From: an uncultured Gemmatimonadota bacterium
GTDB taxonomy: Bacteria; Gemmatimonadota; Gemmatimonadetes; Gemmatimonadales; Gemmatimonadaceae
Assembly (NCBI GenBank): GCA_946478895.1
Contig: CAMLDY010000134.1
Span: 1 to 6,140, forward strand
Direction: 5' to 3'
DNA: 6,140 bases
In this document: positions 1-6,140 of the stretch, piece by piece
How the letters are laid out: every line of letters starts with the position of its first letter
Position numbering within the stretch: the first letter of the stretch is position 1
Notes under the pieces: model-generated
Seen by the model: only the letters and a program-made list of their open reading frames with translations
Database searches by the model: none
Told to the model about the DNA's origin: nothing
Position numbers and translations under genes: made by a program

Positions 1-56
1 GTAGAGGACCCCGCCCGACTGACCTGCGCCGCGATGCAACTAAAAGCTCACAACTC

Positions 57-941
57 TCAGCGCCGCGATGTGACGCGATTGGCGAGATCGGTAGTTGCGG
101 GTGGGGAGAGAAGCGCCTGCACCTCGCGCTTTCTCAGATTGAACTGCTGTCCTGTTCCAATGATTCCCACCCGCAGCGCGCTGATGGTCAGCTCGGGCCC
201 CGTCGTCACATCGGCGGCGTTGTTATAGCGGACGCTGCTCCCATCGACGAAGGTCACCCCGCCGCGTCCGATCACCGTGCCGATCTCGCGCTTCACCACC
301 AGCGCAGTGTCTTCGTCTATCCCCAGCCCCATTAACGCCGGAAACTCGGCGATCGCCACGAACAAGCGGTAGAGACGCCGACGTTGGGTGAAGTGGGTGT
401 CTACCAAAGTGTGAAAGCCGAGCAGGCCGAGCCCGGGGCCGATGTACTGTTCGACGAGCTTTCCTTCATCATCGACCTCATTGCCGGCAAGCGTCGTCTT
501 GGTCAATGCCGCCGCGCCGGCGCTCGTGCCGCAGACGGTCGCGCCCTCGATGTAGGCGTCACGGATTGCTTCGCCCAGCGGAGTCCCTCCCAGCACCGAC
601 ACCAGCTTCACCTGGTCGCCTCCGCCGAGAAAGATTCCTCGCGCGTTGCGCACACGCTCGGCGAGATTCTCGTCGGACGCCTGTTCGCGGGTCTCGACGA
701 CTGGAATCTCGACGTTGGTCGCGCCGGCCTGGGTGAGATCCGCGAGCCACATGTCCCGCGAGACTTTGACCTGGCTGGACGCAGTGGTGAGTCCCAGGAT
801 CGGGGCGCCATCGCGGGCGTTGGTCATCTCCACGAACCCCGCCAGCGCCGGACCGCCGGCAGTCGTGCCGCCCCCGATCAGCATCAGTGTGCCCGTTGCA
901 TCGCGCAGCCGGCGCGGATTCCGCTTTTGCGAGCCGCCCAC
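57..941 (-). CDS. cphB: Cyanophycinase (peptidase family S51), cytoplasmic type
   Basis: Cyanophycinase hydrolyses cyanophycin to beta-Asp-Arg dipeptides, using a serine in a nucleophile elbow (S51 family knowledge). Seen here, numbering from the GTG at 941 (294 aa, near the usual size of about 270-300): an opening strand LMLIGGG (19-25), GGGDQ (106-110), the elbow GTSAGA with Ser140, DTHF (181-184) followed by arginines 187, 189 and 192, and GIDEDT (207-212). There is no signal peptide or membrane segment, so the enzyme should act in the cytoplasm, unlike secreted cyanophycinases. Compared with the cyanobacterial enzyme as I remember it, the Gln of DQHF is Thr and the acidic GGAEDK stretch is replaced by GGGTTAGG. 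The start is uncertain. GTG 941 lies 16 bases after the upstream stop with a GGGGAGG run only 2 bases away. ATG 1010 has GGAG at 4 bases but would overlap the upstream gene by 53 bases. Function is confident, the start is not. Confidence 0.93.
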   Translation of the reverse strand: MGGSQKRNPRRLRDATGTLMLIGGGTTAGGPALAGFVEMTNARDGAPILGLTTASSQVKVSRDMWLADLTQAGATNVEIPVVETREQASDENLAERVRNARGIFLGGGDQVKLVSVLGGTPLGEAIRDAYIEGATVCGTSAGAAALTKTTLAGNEVDDEGKLVEQYIGPGLGLLGFHTLVDTHFTQRRRLYRLFVAIAEFPALMGLGIDEDTALVVKREIGTVIGRGGVTFVDGSSVRYNNAADVTTGPELTISALRVGIIGTGQQFNLRKREVQALLSPPATTDLANRVTSRR

Positions 942-957
942 CCCCTCCCCGGCGGCG

Positions 958-2043
958 CTAATCAGCGACTCCCGCGCTCTGCGGTCCCCGTGAGCTGACC
1001 GCCACGCCATCGAGCTCCACGTCCTTTGATTCGCGCGTGCTGTCGATCTCGGCGAGCGTGAACGCGGCGAGAGTGGCGGCGACCTGTGCATCGATCGGCG
1101 CCTTGTCGTGCAGCCAGCCGCCTTCGACGACACTGTCGAACTGCTCGATCATGATGCGCCGTCCGTCCACCGTTGCGCACGCGCGCGCAACTTTCTTGTC
1201 CTTCGTCGTGACATTGTCGTCGGTGGCAAAGATGGAAACGCGGCAGCCGGCGTCGCGCACCATGTCCTGGATCTCCCATTCCTTCGCGGGCACTATCACC
1301 ACCCCGTGCTCGGGAACGGCGTCCGCCACCACCGATAACAATCGGCGCGCGCGTCGCGGCAGCTGAAAGCGGTCCGGGACATCGGCGAGCGTGCTGTTGA
1401 GAATGATTGCGACGTCGGAGCGCGAATACGGCAGACCCGCCTGTAGCAGGTAGGACGGCGATACATCCACGATCAGGCCATCGGCTGCCGGAGCGCGGGC
1501 AACGAGCTCGTTCCGCGTTTCCGTTCGGTGATCACCACCCGTGATCCCACAGAGCACGTGCTGAACGATCAGCGGAGCCTGAGGTGTGCGCGCGAGAGCC
1601 GACAGCTCGGACACCGCGTGGTCCACGGATTCGAGCGTCCCCGCAAACGCCGCCTGCACTGCCTCGAGCGCCAGCGCCGCGGCGCGTAGCCCGACCGCCT
1701 CGTTGATGTGCTCGAAGATCAGCATGTATTCGCCGGGCGCTTCGCCGCCGCGGGTTCTTCCGTATCCGACATCGTGGCCGATCATGCCCTGCAGCTCGAG
1801 CGCGACGTGCTCAACGATGTGTGCGCAGTACGTTCCGCGCTTGAGACGGATGATGAATCCGCCCGGCTCGCCGATGCTGCAGCGGTGGTCGCGCAGCCCC
1901 GGCATCGCGGCGACCAGCTGCGTCGTGAACCATGGAACGTCGGCTGACGAGATGTTTTCGTACGCGCCTATCGTCAGGTCCATTCGGGTGATTGGCAGAC
2001 GCGACCAGTAGTTCGCGCCGCGCGTGGCATGCAGGCTCGTCAT
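958..2043 (-). CDS. Short cyanophycin-synthetase-like protein: CphA N domain fused to a degenerate Mur-ligase central domain, no ATP-grasp
   Basis: Function unknown; probably an accessory to the neighbouring synthetase. Numbering is from ATG 2043 (361 aa). Residues 1-150 align by eye with CphA 15-165, sharing RG-NYW, ISSAD, EPGGF-RL, HI-EHVALELQ (HxxEH at 75-79) and AVGL. Residues 160-330 resemble the Mur-ligase central domain of CphA (494-715), but the ATP-grasp domain is absent and so is the C-terminal ligase domain. Active-site motifs are eroded: the P-loop VTGTNGKTTT reads ITGGDHRTET (167-176, Lys to Arg), LETARGG reads VDVSPSY (192-198), and DHLG is lost, while the LN before it (215-216) is kept. 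It is therefore unlikely to be a ligase. A GTG at 2079 overlaps the cphA stop by one base (TAGTG) and would add 12 residues. I prefer ATG 2043 because it starts like typical CphA proteins, a few residues before RG-NYW, and has GAG 6 bases upstream. The frame is intact over its full length with conserved N-domain motifs, so it does not look like a decaying pseudogene. Confidence 0.88.
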   Translation of the reverse strand: MTSLHATRGANYWSRLPITRMDLTIGAYENISSADVPWFTTQLVAAMPGLRDHRCSIGEPGGFIIRLKRGTYCAHIVEHVALELQGMIGHDVGYGRTRGGEAPGEYMLIFEHINEAVGLRAAALALEAVQAAFAGTLESVDHAVSELSALARTPQAPLIVQHVLCGITGGDHRTETRNELVARAPAADGLIVDVSPSYLLQAGLPYSRSDVAIILNSTLADVPDRFQLPRRARRLLSVVADAVPEHGVVIVPAKEWEIQDMVRDAGCRVSIFATDDNVTTKDKKVARACATVDGRRIMIEQFDSVVEGGWLHDKAPIDAQVAATLAAFTLAEIDSTRESKDVELDGVAVSSRGPQSAGVAD

Positions 2044-2078
2044 CCGAATCTCGGTCTTCGGATCCGGAAACCCGCTCA

Positions 2079-4730
2079 CTATTTCACACCGTCGGCCGAG
2101 TGTTGCCGCACTGTCTCGAGCGTTCCCGCAACGTCGTCGGCGAGGATCACCACCAGATCGTTCTCGTTCATCAGCTCCATAGCGTGATCGATCGCTTCGC
2201 GCTCGCTGTAGATCGTCTCGTACTGATCGTCCCTCATTCCGCCATCGCGGAGACCTTCGACGATCAGCTCGGCGACGTGTCCGGGCTCGCGGCCGCGCAG
2301 ATGCCCATCTTCCTTGACCACCACGTAATCGAGCTTGGCGGCGAGCTTTCCGACTTTGCGAAGATCTTCGTCGCGACGGTCGCCGGGCGCGGCGACGACG
2401 CCGATCCTGCGATTGGCGTCGACGTTGCGCACGTACTCGATCAGCCCGCGAATTGCCGCCGGATTGTGCGCGTAGTCGACGAGCACTCTGCCTTTGGGCA
2501 CCCGCATCATGTTGAGGCGACCAGGCGTCAGCGACGGCGACGGGAAGAACGACAGGAGTCCGGCGCGAATGTCGTCGTAGCGCATGCCCTGGACGTAAGC
2601 CGTAGCGATCGCCGCCAGAATGTTCTCCTGCTGGAACTTCGCGGCGCCGCCGAGCATCAGCGGTACCTCGCGCACCGGCGCGATGGGGATGCGGAGCTTT
2701 CCGCGTCGAATCACGAAGGTGTCGTTCTCGATTCGCGCACCGATACCGTTTCGACTGAGATGATTCTCGAATTCCTCGCTCTCGCCTTCCGGTCGAGTAG
2801 AAAAGAGCACGAGATCGCCCGGCGTGCGGTCCCTCATCCTGTACACGAGTGGATCGTCGGCGTTGAGCACCGCGTGCCCCTCGCGCTTGACCACCGCCGC
2901 GACGACGGCCTTCACATCGGCCAGCTGCTCGACCGTGTTGATGCCGCGCATCCCCAGATGATCAGCGCTGACGTTGAGCACTACTCCGACATCGACTTCG
3001 TCGAAACCGAGTCCTGCTCGCAGCAATCCGCCGCGCGCGGTCTCGAGGACGGCGATGTCCACCGTCGGGTTTGACAGGATGATGTTCGCCGAGAAGGGGC
3101 CCGTCATGTCGCCCTCGAGGACGAGGCGGTTCTGCAGGTAGGTGCCGTCGGTGGTGGTGAAGCCAACGACGTTCTCGCCGAGCCGGAAGAGATGCGCGAT
3201 CAGTCGGACTGTCGTCGTCTTGCCGTTGGTGCCGGTGACAGCTATGACGGGGATCGTCGACCTGGTGCCGGGCGGATAAAGCATGTCCACAATCGGCGCC
3301 GCGACGTTGCGCGGAGTGCCTTCGGTGGGATGCGTGTGCATCCGGATGCCCGGACCCGCGTTGACCTCGATGATTACCGCGCCGTTCTCACGGAATGGCA
3401 CCGAGATGTTGGGAGTCAGCACATCGATACCCGCGATGTCGAGGCCGATGATGCCAGCCGCCATCTCGCACGCGGTAACGTTGTCGGGATGCATCTCGTC
3501 CGTGCGATCGATCGCTGTGCCCCCCGTCGAGAGATTGGCTGTGCCGCGCAGCAGAACTTCCTGCCCCTTCGCCGGCACCGACTCGAGAGTGAGGCCCTGC
3601 TTTTTCAGATAGCACACCGTGCGCTCGTCAGCCGGCAGTTTCGTCAGCGTCTTGGTGTGGCCGACGCCACGCCGCGTATCACGGTTCTCGCTCGCGATCA
3701 GCTGTGCGATCGTGCTCTTGCCGTCGCCGACCACGCGCGCCGGGATCCGCTCGGCGCAGGCGACGACTTTACCGTTGACTACGAGGACGCGGTAGTCGCG
3801 ACCTTCGCTGTACTGCTCGACGACGATCCGGTTGGCATACTCCCGAGCATCGTTCCACGCCTCTCGCAGCGCCGCCTCATCCTCGATGCGGGGCGAGATG
3901 CCGCGACCGTGACTGGCGTCGAGCGGCTTGAGAATTACCGGATAGCCGATCTCCTCGACGATTTCGAGAGCGCGCTCGATCGTTCGCGCGACATCGCCCT
4001 TTGGCACTGGCAATCCGATATTGCCGAGCACGCGTTTGGTATCGTCCTTGTCCTGCGCGATTTCGACGGCGATGGCGCTGGTGTAGTCGGTGAGGGTGGC
4101 CTGGATGCGGCGCAGGTTCTTGCCGAGTCCGAGCTGGACCAGTGAATAGTTGTTGAGGCGGCGCACCGGGATTCCACGGCGCTTCGCCTCTTCAACTACG
4201 GCGGCCGTCGAAGGCCCAAGTCGAACCGCCTCATAGAGCGAGAGCAGCTGCTCGACGATCGCGCCCGTATCGATTTTCTGTTCGGCGATGCAGGCACGAA
4301 TGATTCGCACCGCGTCGCGCATCGCCTGGAGTCCGACTTCTTCCTCCTCGTAGGCGACGATCACCCACCAGGTATCGGGATCGCCGGACGGGACGACGCG
4401 GCCGAAGCTGACATCGCAGCCGGCCAGCGATTGCAGCTCGAGAGCAACGTGCTCGAGGATGTGCGGGATGCGCGTTCCTTCCCTGAGCCGCTCGAGGAAC
4501 CCGCCCGGCTCCTGTCTGGTGCAGTGGTGCTCGGCCAGGGTCGGAATGCAGTCGGTAAGGCGCTCGTAGAACCCAGGGATGTCAGCGGAGCTTATCTGCT
4601 CGAGGGAGCCGAGCTGGACATCGCAGGCTATGACGGGGGCGAGGCGCCAGTAGTTGGGACCCCGCAGGGCGCGGATTCGTGATACCTGCAGCTCGTCCGC
4701 GTCGATCAGTGGCTCGGTTGCGGTGCTCAT
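2079..4730 (-). CDS. cphA: Cyanophycin synthetase (CphA1 type), full length
   Basis: It makes cyanophycin (multi-L-arginyl-poly-L-aspartate) from Asp, Arg and ATP in the cytoplasm. The 883 aa length fits CphA1. Domains in order: N domain about 15-165 with RGPNYW (23-28), EPGGF and HILEH (90-94); ATP-grasp domain about 170-487, which adds backbone Asp, with KPLDASHGRG (268-277) and EVNAGPG (455-461); Mur-ligase-like domain about 493-883, which adds Arg to the side chain, with P-loop GTNGKTT (500-506), LETARGG (562-568), DHLG (590-593), GRLN (737-740), DYAHNP (752-757) and GDRRDED (783-789). All key motifs look intact, so it should be active. The frame stays open upstream to 4949, but that part overlaps the dehydrogenase gene and has no CphA similarity, so ATG 4730 is chosen. 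This leaves about 20 extra residues before the usual CphA beginning. No clear Shine-Dalgarno precedes it; a small inverted repeat sits there instead. The stop TAG overlaps a GTG of the next gene. Confidence 0.97.
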   Translation of the reverse strand: MSTATEPLIDADELQVSRIRALRGPNYWRLAPVIACDVQLGSLEQISSADIPGFYERLTDCIPTLAEHHCTRQEPGGFLERLREGTRIPHILEHVALELQSLAGCDVSFGRVVPSGDPDTWWVIVAYEEEEVGLQAMRDAVRIIRACIAEQKIDTGAIVEQLLSLYEAVRLGPSTAAVVEEAKRRGIPVRRLNNYSLVQLGLGKNLRRIQATLTDYTSAIAVEIAQDKDDTKRVLGNIGLPVPKGDVARTIERALEIVEEIGYPVILKPLDASHGRGISPRIEDEAALREAWNDAREYANRIVVEQYSEGRDYRVLVVNGKVVACAERIPARVVGDGKSTIAQLIASENRDTRRGVGHTKTLTKLPADERTVCYLKKQGLTLESVPAKGQEVLLRGTANLSTGGTAIDRTDEMHPDNVTACEMAAGIIGLDIAGIDVLTPNISVPFRENGAVIIEVNAGPGIRMHTHPTEGTPRNVAAPIVDMLYPPGTRSTIPVIAVTGTNGKTTTVRLIAHLFRLGENVVGFTTTDGTYLQNRLVLEGDMTGPFSANIILSNPTVDIAVLETARGGLLRAGLGFDEVDVGVVLNVSADHLGMRGINTVEQLADVKAVVAAVVKREGHAVLNADDPLVYRMRDRTPGDLVLFSTRPEGESEEFENHLSRNGIGARIENDTFVIRRGKLRIPIAPVREVPLMLGGAAKFQQENILAAIATAYVQGMRYDDIRAGLLSFFPSPSLTPGRLNMMRVPKGRVLVDYAHNPAAIRGLIEYVRNVDANRRIGVVAAPGDRRDEDLRKVGKLAAKLDYVVVKEDGHLRGREPGHVAELIVEGLRDGGMRDDQYETIYSEREAIDHAMELMNENDLVVILADDVAGTLETVRQHSADGVK

Positions 4731-4731
4731 T

Positions 4732-4752
4732 CGGGTCGTTGGATAAGACCCG
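4732..4752 (-). promoter_or_regulatory. Inverted repeat abutting the cphA start codon (possible hairpin or operator)
   Basis: On the minus strand CGGGTC (4752-4747), a 9-base loop TTATCCAAC and GACCCG (4737-4732) form a perfect 6-bp inverted repeat that ends one base before the cphA ATG. In mRNA this would be a short GC-rich stem placed where a Shine-Dalgarno should be, and no GGAG-like sequence is seen there. It could limit translation initiation or be a repressor half-site pair. A chance palindrome in GC-rich DNA is possible. Confidence 0.3.
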
Positions 4753-4776
4753 TTAGCAGAGCAACGGCCGTTCCAT
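4753..4776 (-). other. Seven-codon mini-ORF in the cphA leader (MERPLLC)
   Basis: ATG at 4776 followed by six codons and TAA (4755-4753), ending exactly where the inverted repeat before cphA begins. A weak GAGAG lies just upstream, too close for a good ribosome site. It has one Arg codon and no run of regulatory codons, so a classical attenuator is not supported. It may be chance. Confidence 0.15.
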
Positions 4777-4857
4777 ACTCTCGGGTCCCGGGGCTCGGGC
4801 GCTCCGGCTGGCAACCTTACGTACTGTAGACGCTCACGAAGCGCCCAGGTCCCAGAC

Positions 4858-4872
4858 TCTGAGTTACTCAGA
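4858..4872 (-). repeat. Palindrome centred on the dehydrogenase stop codon
   Basis: Minus strand TCTGAG-TAA-CTCAGA is a perfect 6-bp inverted repeat with the stop codon as its loop; the arms extend to 9 bp with one mismatch. No T-run follows, so it is not a convincing intrinsic terminator. It could be a weak mRNA-end stem. Confidence 0.3.
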
Positions 4873-6140
4873 CTCCATGAACGGGTACCGATAATCGGTC
4901 GGCGGCGAGAAGGTTTCCTTGATCGCGCGCGGGCTGATCCACCGTACAAGATTCAACTTCGAGCCGGCTTTGTCGTTGGTGCCCGACCCGCGTGCCCCGC
5001 CGAACGGTTGCTGCCCTACCACGGCGCCCGTTGGTTTGTCGTTAATGTAGAAGTTGCCGGCCGCGTTGCGTAGCGTGAGGCTGGCTTCGCGAATTGCCTG
5101 CCGCTCGCGTGAGAACACCGCGCCGGTCAACGCGTAGGGCGATGTCTCGTCCACTATCTTCAGCGTCTCCGTCCACTGGTTGTCAGGATAGACGTGCGCC
5201 GTCACCACCGGGCCGAAGATCTCCTCACAAAGCAGGCGGTGCGACGGATCCCTGGTCTCCACCAGCGTCGGCTCGATGAAATATCCTTCGTCGCCACGCG
5301 CGACTCCGCCCGAGACGATGCTGGCGTTGTTGCGGCCATGCTCCAGATACTCGCCGATCTTGGTGAACGCCTTCTTGTCGATCACCGCGCCCATGAAGTT
5401 GCGGAAATCTGTGACGTCGCCCATCCGAATGTCCTTCATGATCGCGACGGTACGATCGCGCACCTCCGGCCAGATCGATTCAGGCACGTAAACCCGGCTC
5501 ACTGCCGAGCATTTCTGGCCCTGGTACTCGAACCCGCCGCGGGCGATGGCGACCGAGAGCGCCGCCGGATCGGCCGATGGGTGCGCGACGATGAAATCCT
5601 TGCCACCTGTTTCTCCGACGATGCGCGGATACGACTTGTAGCGCGACATACTCGCACCAATCGTCTTCCACATGCTGTTGAACACCGCCGTGCTGCCGGT
5701 GAAATGAACGCCCGCGAGATCGCGGTGGGAGAGCAGCTTGTCGGAGATCAGCGCTGCATCGCCCGGGACGAAGTTGATCACTCCCGGCGGCAGCCCCGCT
5801 TCCTCCAGCAGCTTCATGATGTAGTACGCGCTCAGCATCGCGCTCGAAGCCGGCTTCCAGATCACGGTGTTGCCCATCAGCGCCGGCGCGGTGGGCAGAT
5901 TTCCGCCAATCGATGTGAAGTTGAAGGGCGTCACGGCGTACACGAAACCCTCGAGCGGCCGATAATCGAGCTGGTTCCACATCGACCGGTCGCTGAGCGG
6001 CTGCTCGTCGTAGAGGCTCTGCGCGTAGTGCGGGTTGAACCTCCAGAAGTCGATCAGCTCGCAGGCGGCATCGATCTCGGCCTGGAACGCGGTCTTGGAT
6101 TGGCCGAGCATCGTCGCGGCGTTCAGGGTCGAGCGCCACG
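4864..6140 (-). CDS. pruA: 1-pyrroline-5-carboxylate dehydrogenase (ALDH4 type), 5' end outside the window
   Basis: It oxidises 1-pyrroline-5-carboxylate / glutamate semialdehyde to glutamate with NAD+, the last step of proline and of ornithine-derived arginine breakdown. About 424 residues are present of roughly 540 expected. The start lies beyond 6140: the frame is open to the edge and reads WRSTLNAATMLGQSKT, so the Met codon at 6111 is internal. Visible motifs are QAEIDAACELIDFWRFN typical of ALDH4, TPFNFTSIGGNLP, WKPASSA, FTGST (cofactor region), GETGGKD with the general-base Glu codon at 5611-5613, and GQKCSA with the catalytic Cys codon at 5509-5511. The C-terminal part has QQPFGGARGSGTNDKAG and ends PRAIKETF...YPFMESE. 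It is a single-domain enzyme; no proline dehydrogenase domain is fused to the part seen. Its closeness to cyanophycin genes suggests a role in burning stored arginine, but transcription with them is unproven across the 133-base gap. Confidence 0.96.
   Translation of the reverse strand, partial: WRSTLNAATMLGQSKTAFQAEIDAACELIDFWRFNPHYAQSLYDEQPLSDRSMWNQLDYRPLEGFVYAVTPFNFTSIGGNLPTAPALMGNTVIWKPASSAMLSAYYIMKLLEEAGLPPGVINFVPGDAALISDKLLSHRDLAGVHFTGSTAVFNSMWKTIGASMSRYKSYPRIVGETGGKDFIVAHPSADPAALSVAIARGGFEYQGQKCSAVSRVYVPESIWPEVRDRTVAIMKDIRMGDVTDFRNFMGAVIDKKAFTKIGEYLEHGRNNASIVSGGVARGDEGYFIEPTLVETRDPSHRLLCEEIFGPVVTAHVYPDNQWTETLKIVDETSPYALTGAVFSRERQAIREASLTLRNAAGNFYINDKPTGAVVGQQPFGGARGSGTNDKAGSKLNLVRWISPRAIKETFSPPTDYRYPFMESE

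Noticed and set aside
1..56. Terminator or further gene after cphB
   Set aside because: The 56 bases contain no stem with a T-run and no supportable reading frame; too little sequence to judge.
942..1133. N-terminal extension of cphB to an ATG at 1133
   Set aside because: It overlaps the short CphA-like gene deeply, and the added residues are Arg/Ser-rich shadow sequence, not a signal peptide or known cyanophycinase part. ATG 1010 remains a possible alternative.
958..2079. Short CphA-like gene as a pseudogene fragment of a second cphA
   Set aside because: The frame is open over its full length, the N-domain motifs are intact, and the domain deletion leaves a clean N-M junction. Selection appears to keep it, although only a comparison of relatives can prove that.
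1992..3074. Long plus-strand open frame (360 aa)
   Set aside because: It lies antisense to cphA, whose minus-strand frame has all family motifs. Its translation has no recognisable domain; it is a typical GC-rich shadow frame.
3192..4145. Long plus-strand open frame (317 aa)
   Set aside because: It lies antisense to the ATP-grasp region of cphA, with Arg/Asp/Ala-rich composition and no motif; a shadow frame.
4731..4863. Sigma70 promoter for cphA (TTGCCA around 4806-4811, TACAGT around 4822-4827)
   Set aside because: TTGCCA resembles a -35 box, but no -10 box lies at 16-18 bases. TACAGT has no -35 partner at the right distance.
4731..4949. N-terminal extension of cphA to an ATG at 4949
   Set aside because: It would overlap the pruA 3' end by 86 bases. 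The added 73 residues are Arg/Ser-rich and unlike any CphA beginning.

Overview
The window is a GC-rich bacterial chromosomal segment with four genes, all on the minus strand, so it reads from right to left: the 3' part of a 1-pyrroline-5-carboxylate dehydrogenase gene (pruA, about 4864-6140, cut by the window edge), a full-length cyanophycin synthetase gene (cphA, 2079-4730), a short cyanophycin-synthetase-like gene (958-2043, or to 2079 with a GTG start), and a cyanophycinase gene (cphB, 57-941). The plus strand has only shadow reading frames. The dehydrogenase resembles the stand-alone ALDH4 type, and a heterotrophic cyanophycin operon of this kind would fit Gemmatimonadota or a similar soil phylum. 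That taxonomic guess is an inference from protein style and GC content, not a proof.

The last three genes form a tight unit. A GTG codon overlaps the cphA stop by one base (TAGTG), and the next annotated start is 35 bases past that stop. The cphB start lies 16 bases after the stop of the short gene, or inside it. A gap of 133 bases (4731-4863) separates pruA from cphA. It contains a small inverted repeat directly against the cphA start codon, a 7-codon mini-ORF and repeats of CGGGTC, but no convincing -35/-10 promoter and no clear Shine-Dalgarno sequence.

The genes form a nitrogen-storage cycle. CphA polymerises aspartate and attaches arginine to make cyanophycin. CphB cuts the polymer to beta-Asp-Arg dipeptides. 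P5C dehydrogenase can finish oxidation of arginine- or proline-derived carbon to glutamate. No isoaspartyl dipeptidase or arginase/arginine dihydrolase is visible in the window.

The most unusual item is the short gene. By alignment by eye it is the CphA N-terminal domain joined directly to a degenerate Mur-ligase central domain. The whole ATP-grasp domain and the Mur-ligase C-terminal domain are missing and the ATP-site motifs are eroded. It keeps the HxxEH motif of the N domain, which suggests an accessory role (primer-generating peptidase, chain-binding or regulatory subunit) rather than an independent ligase.
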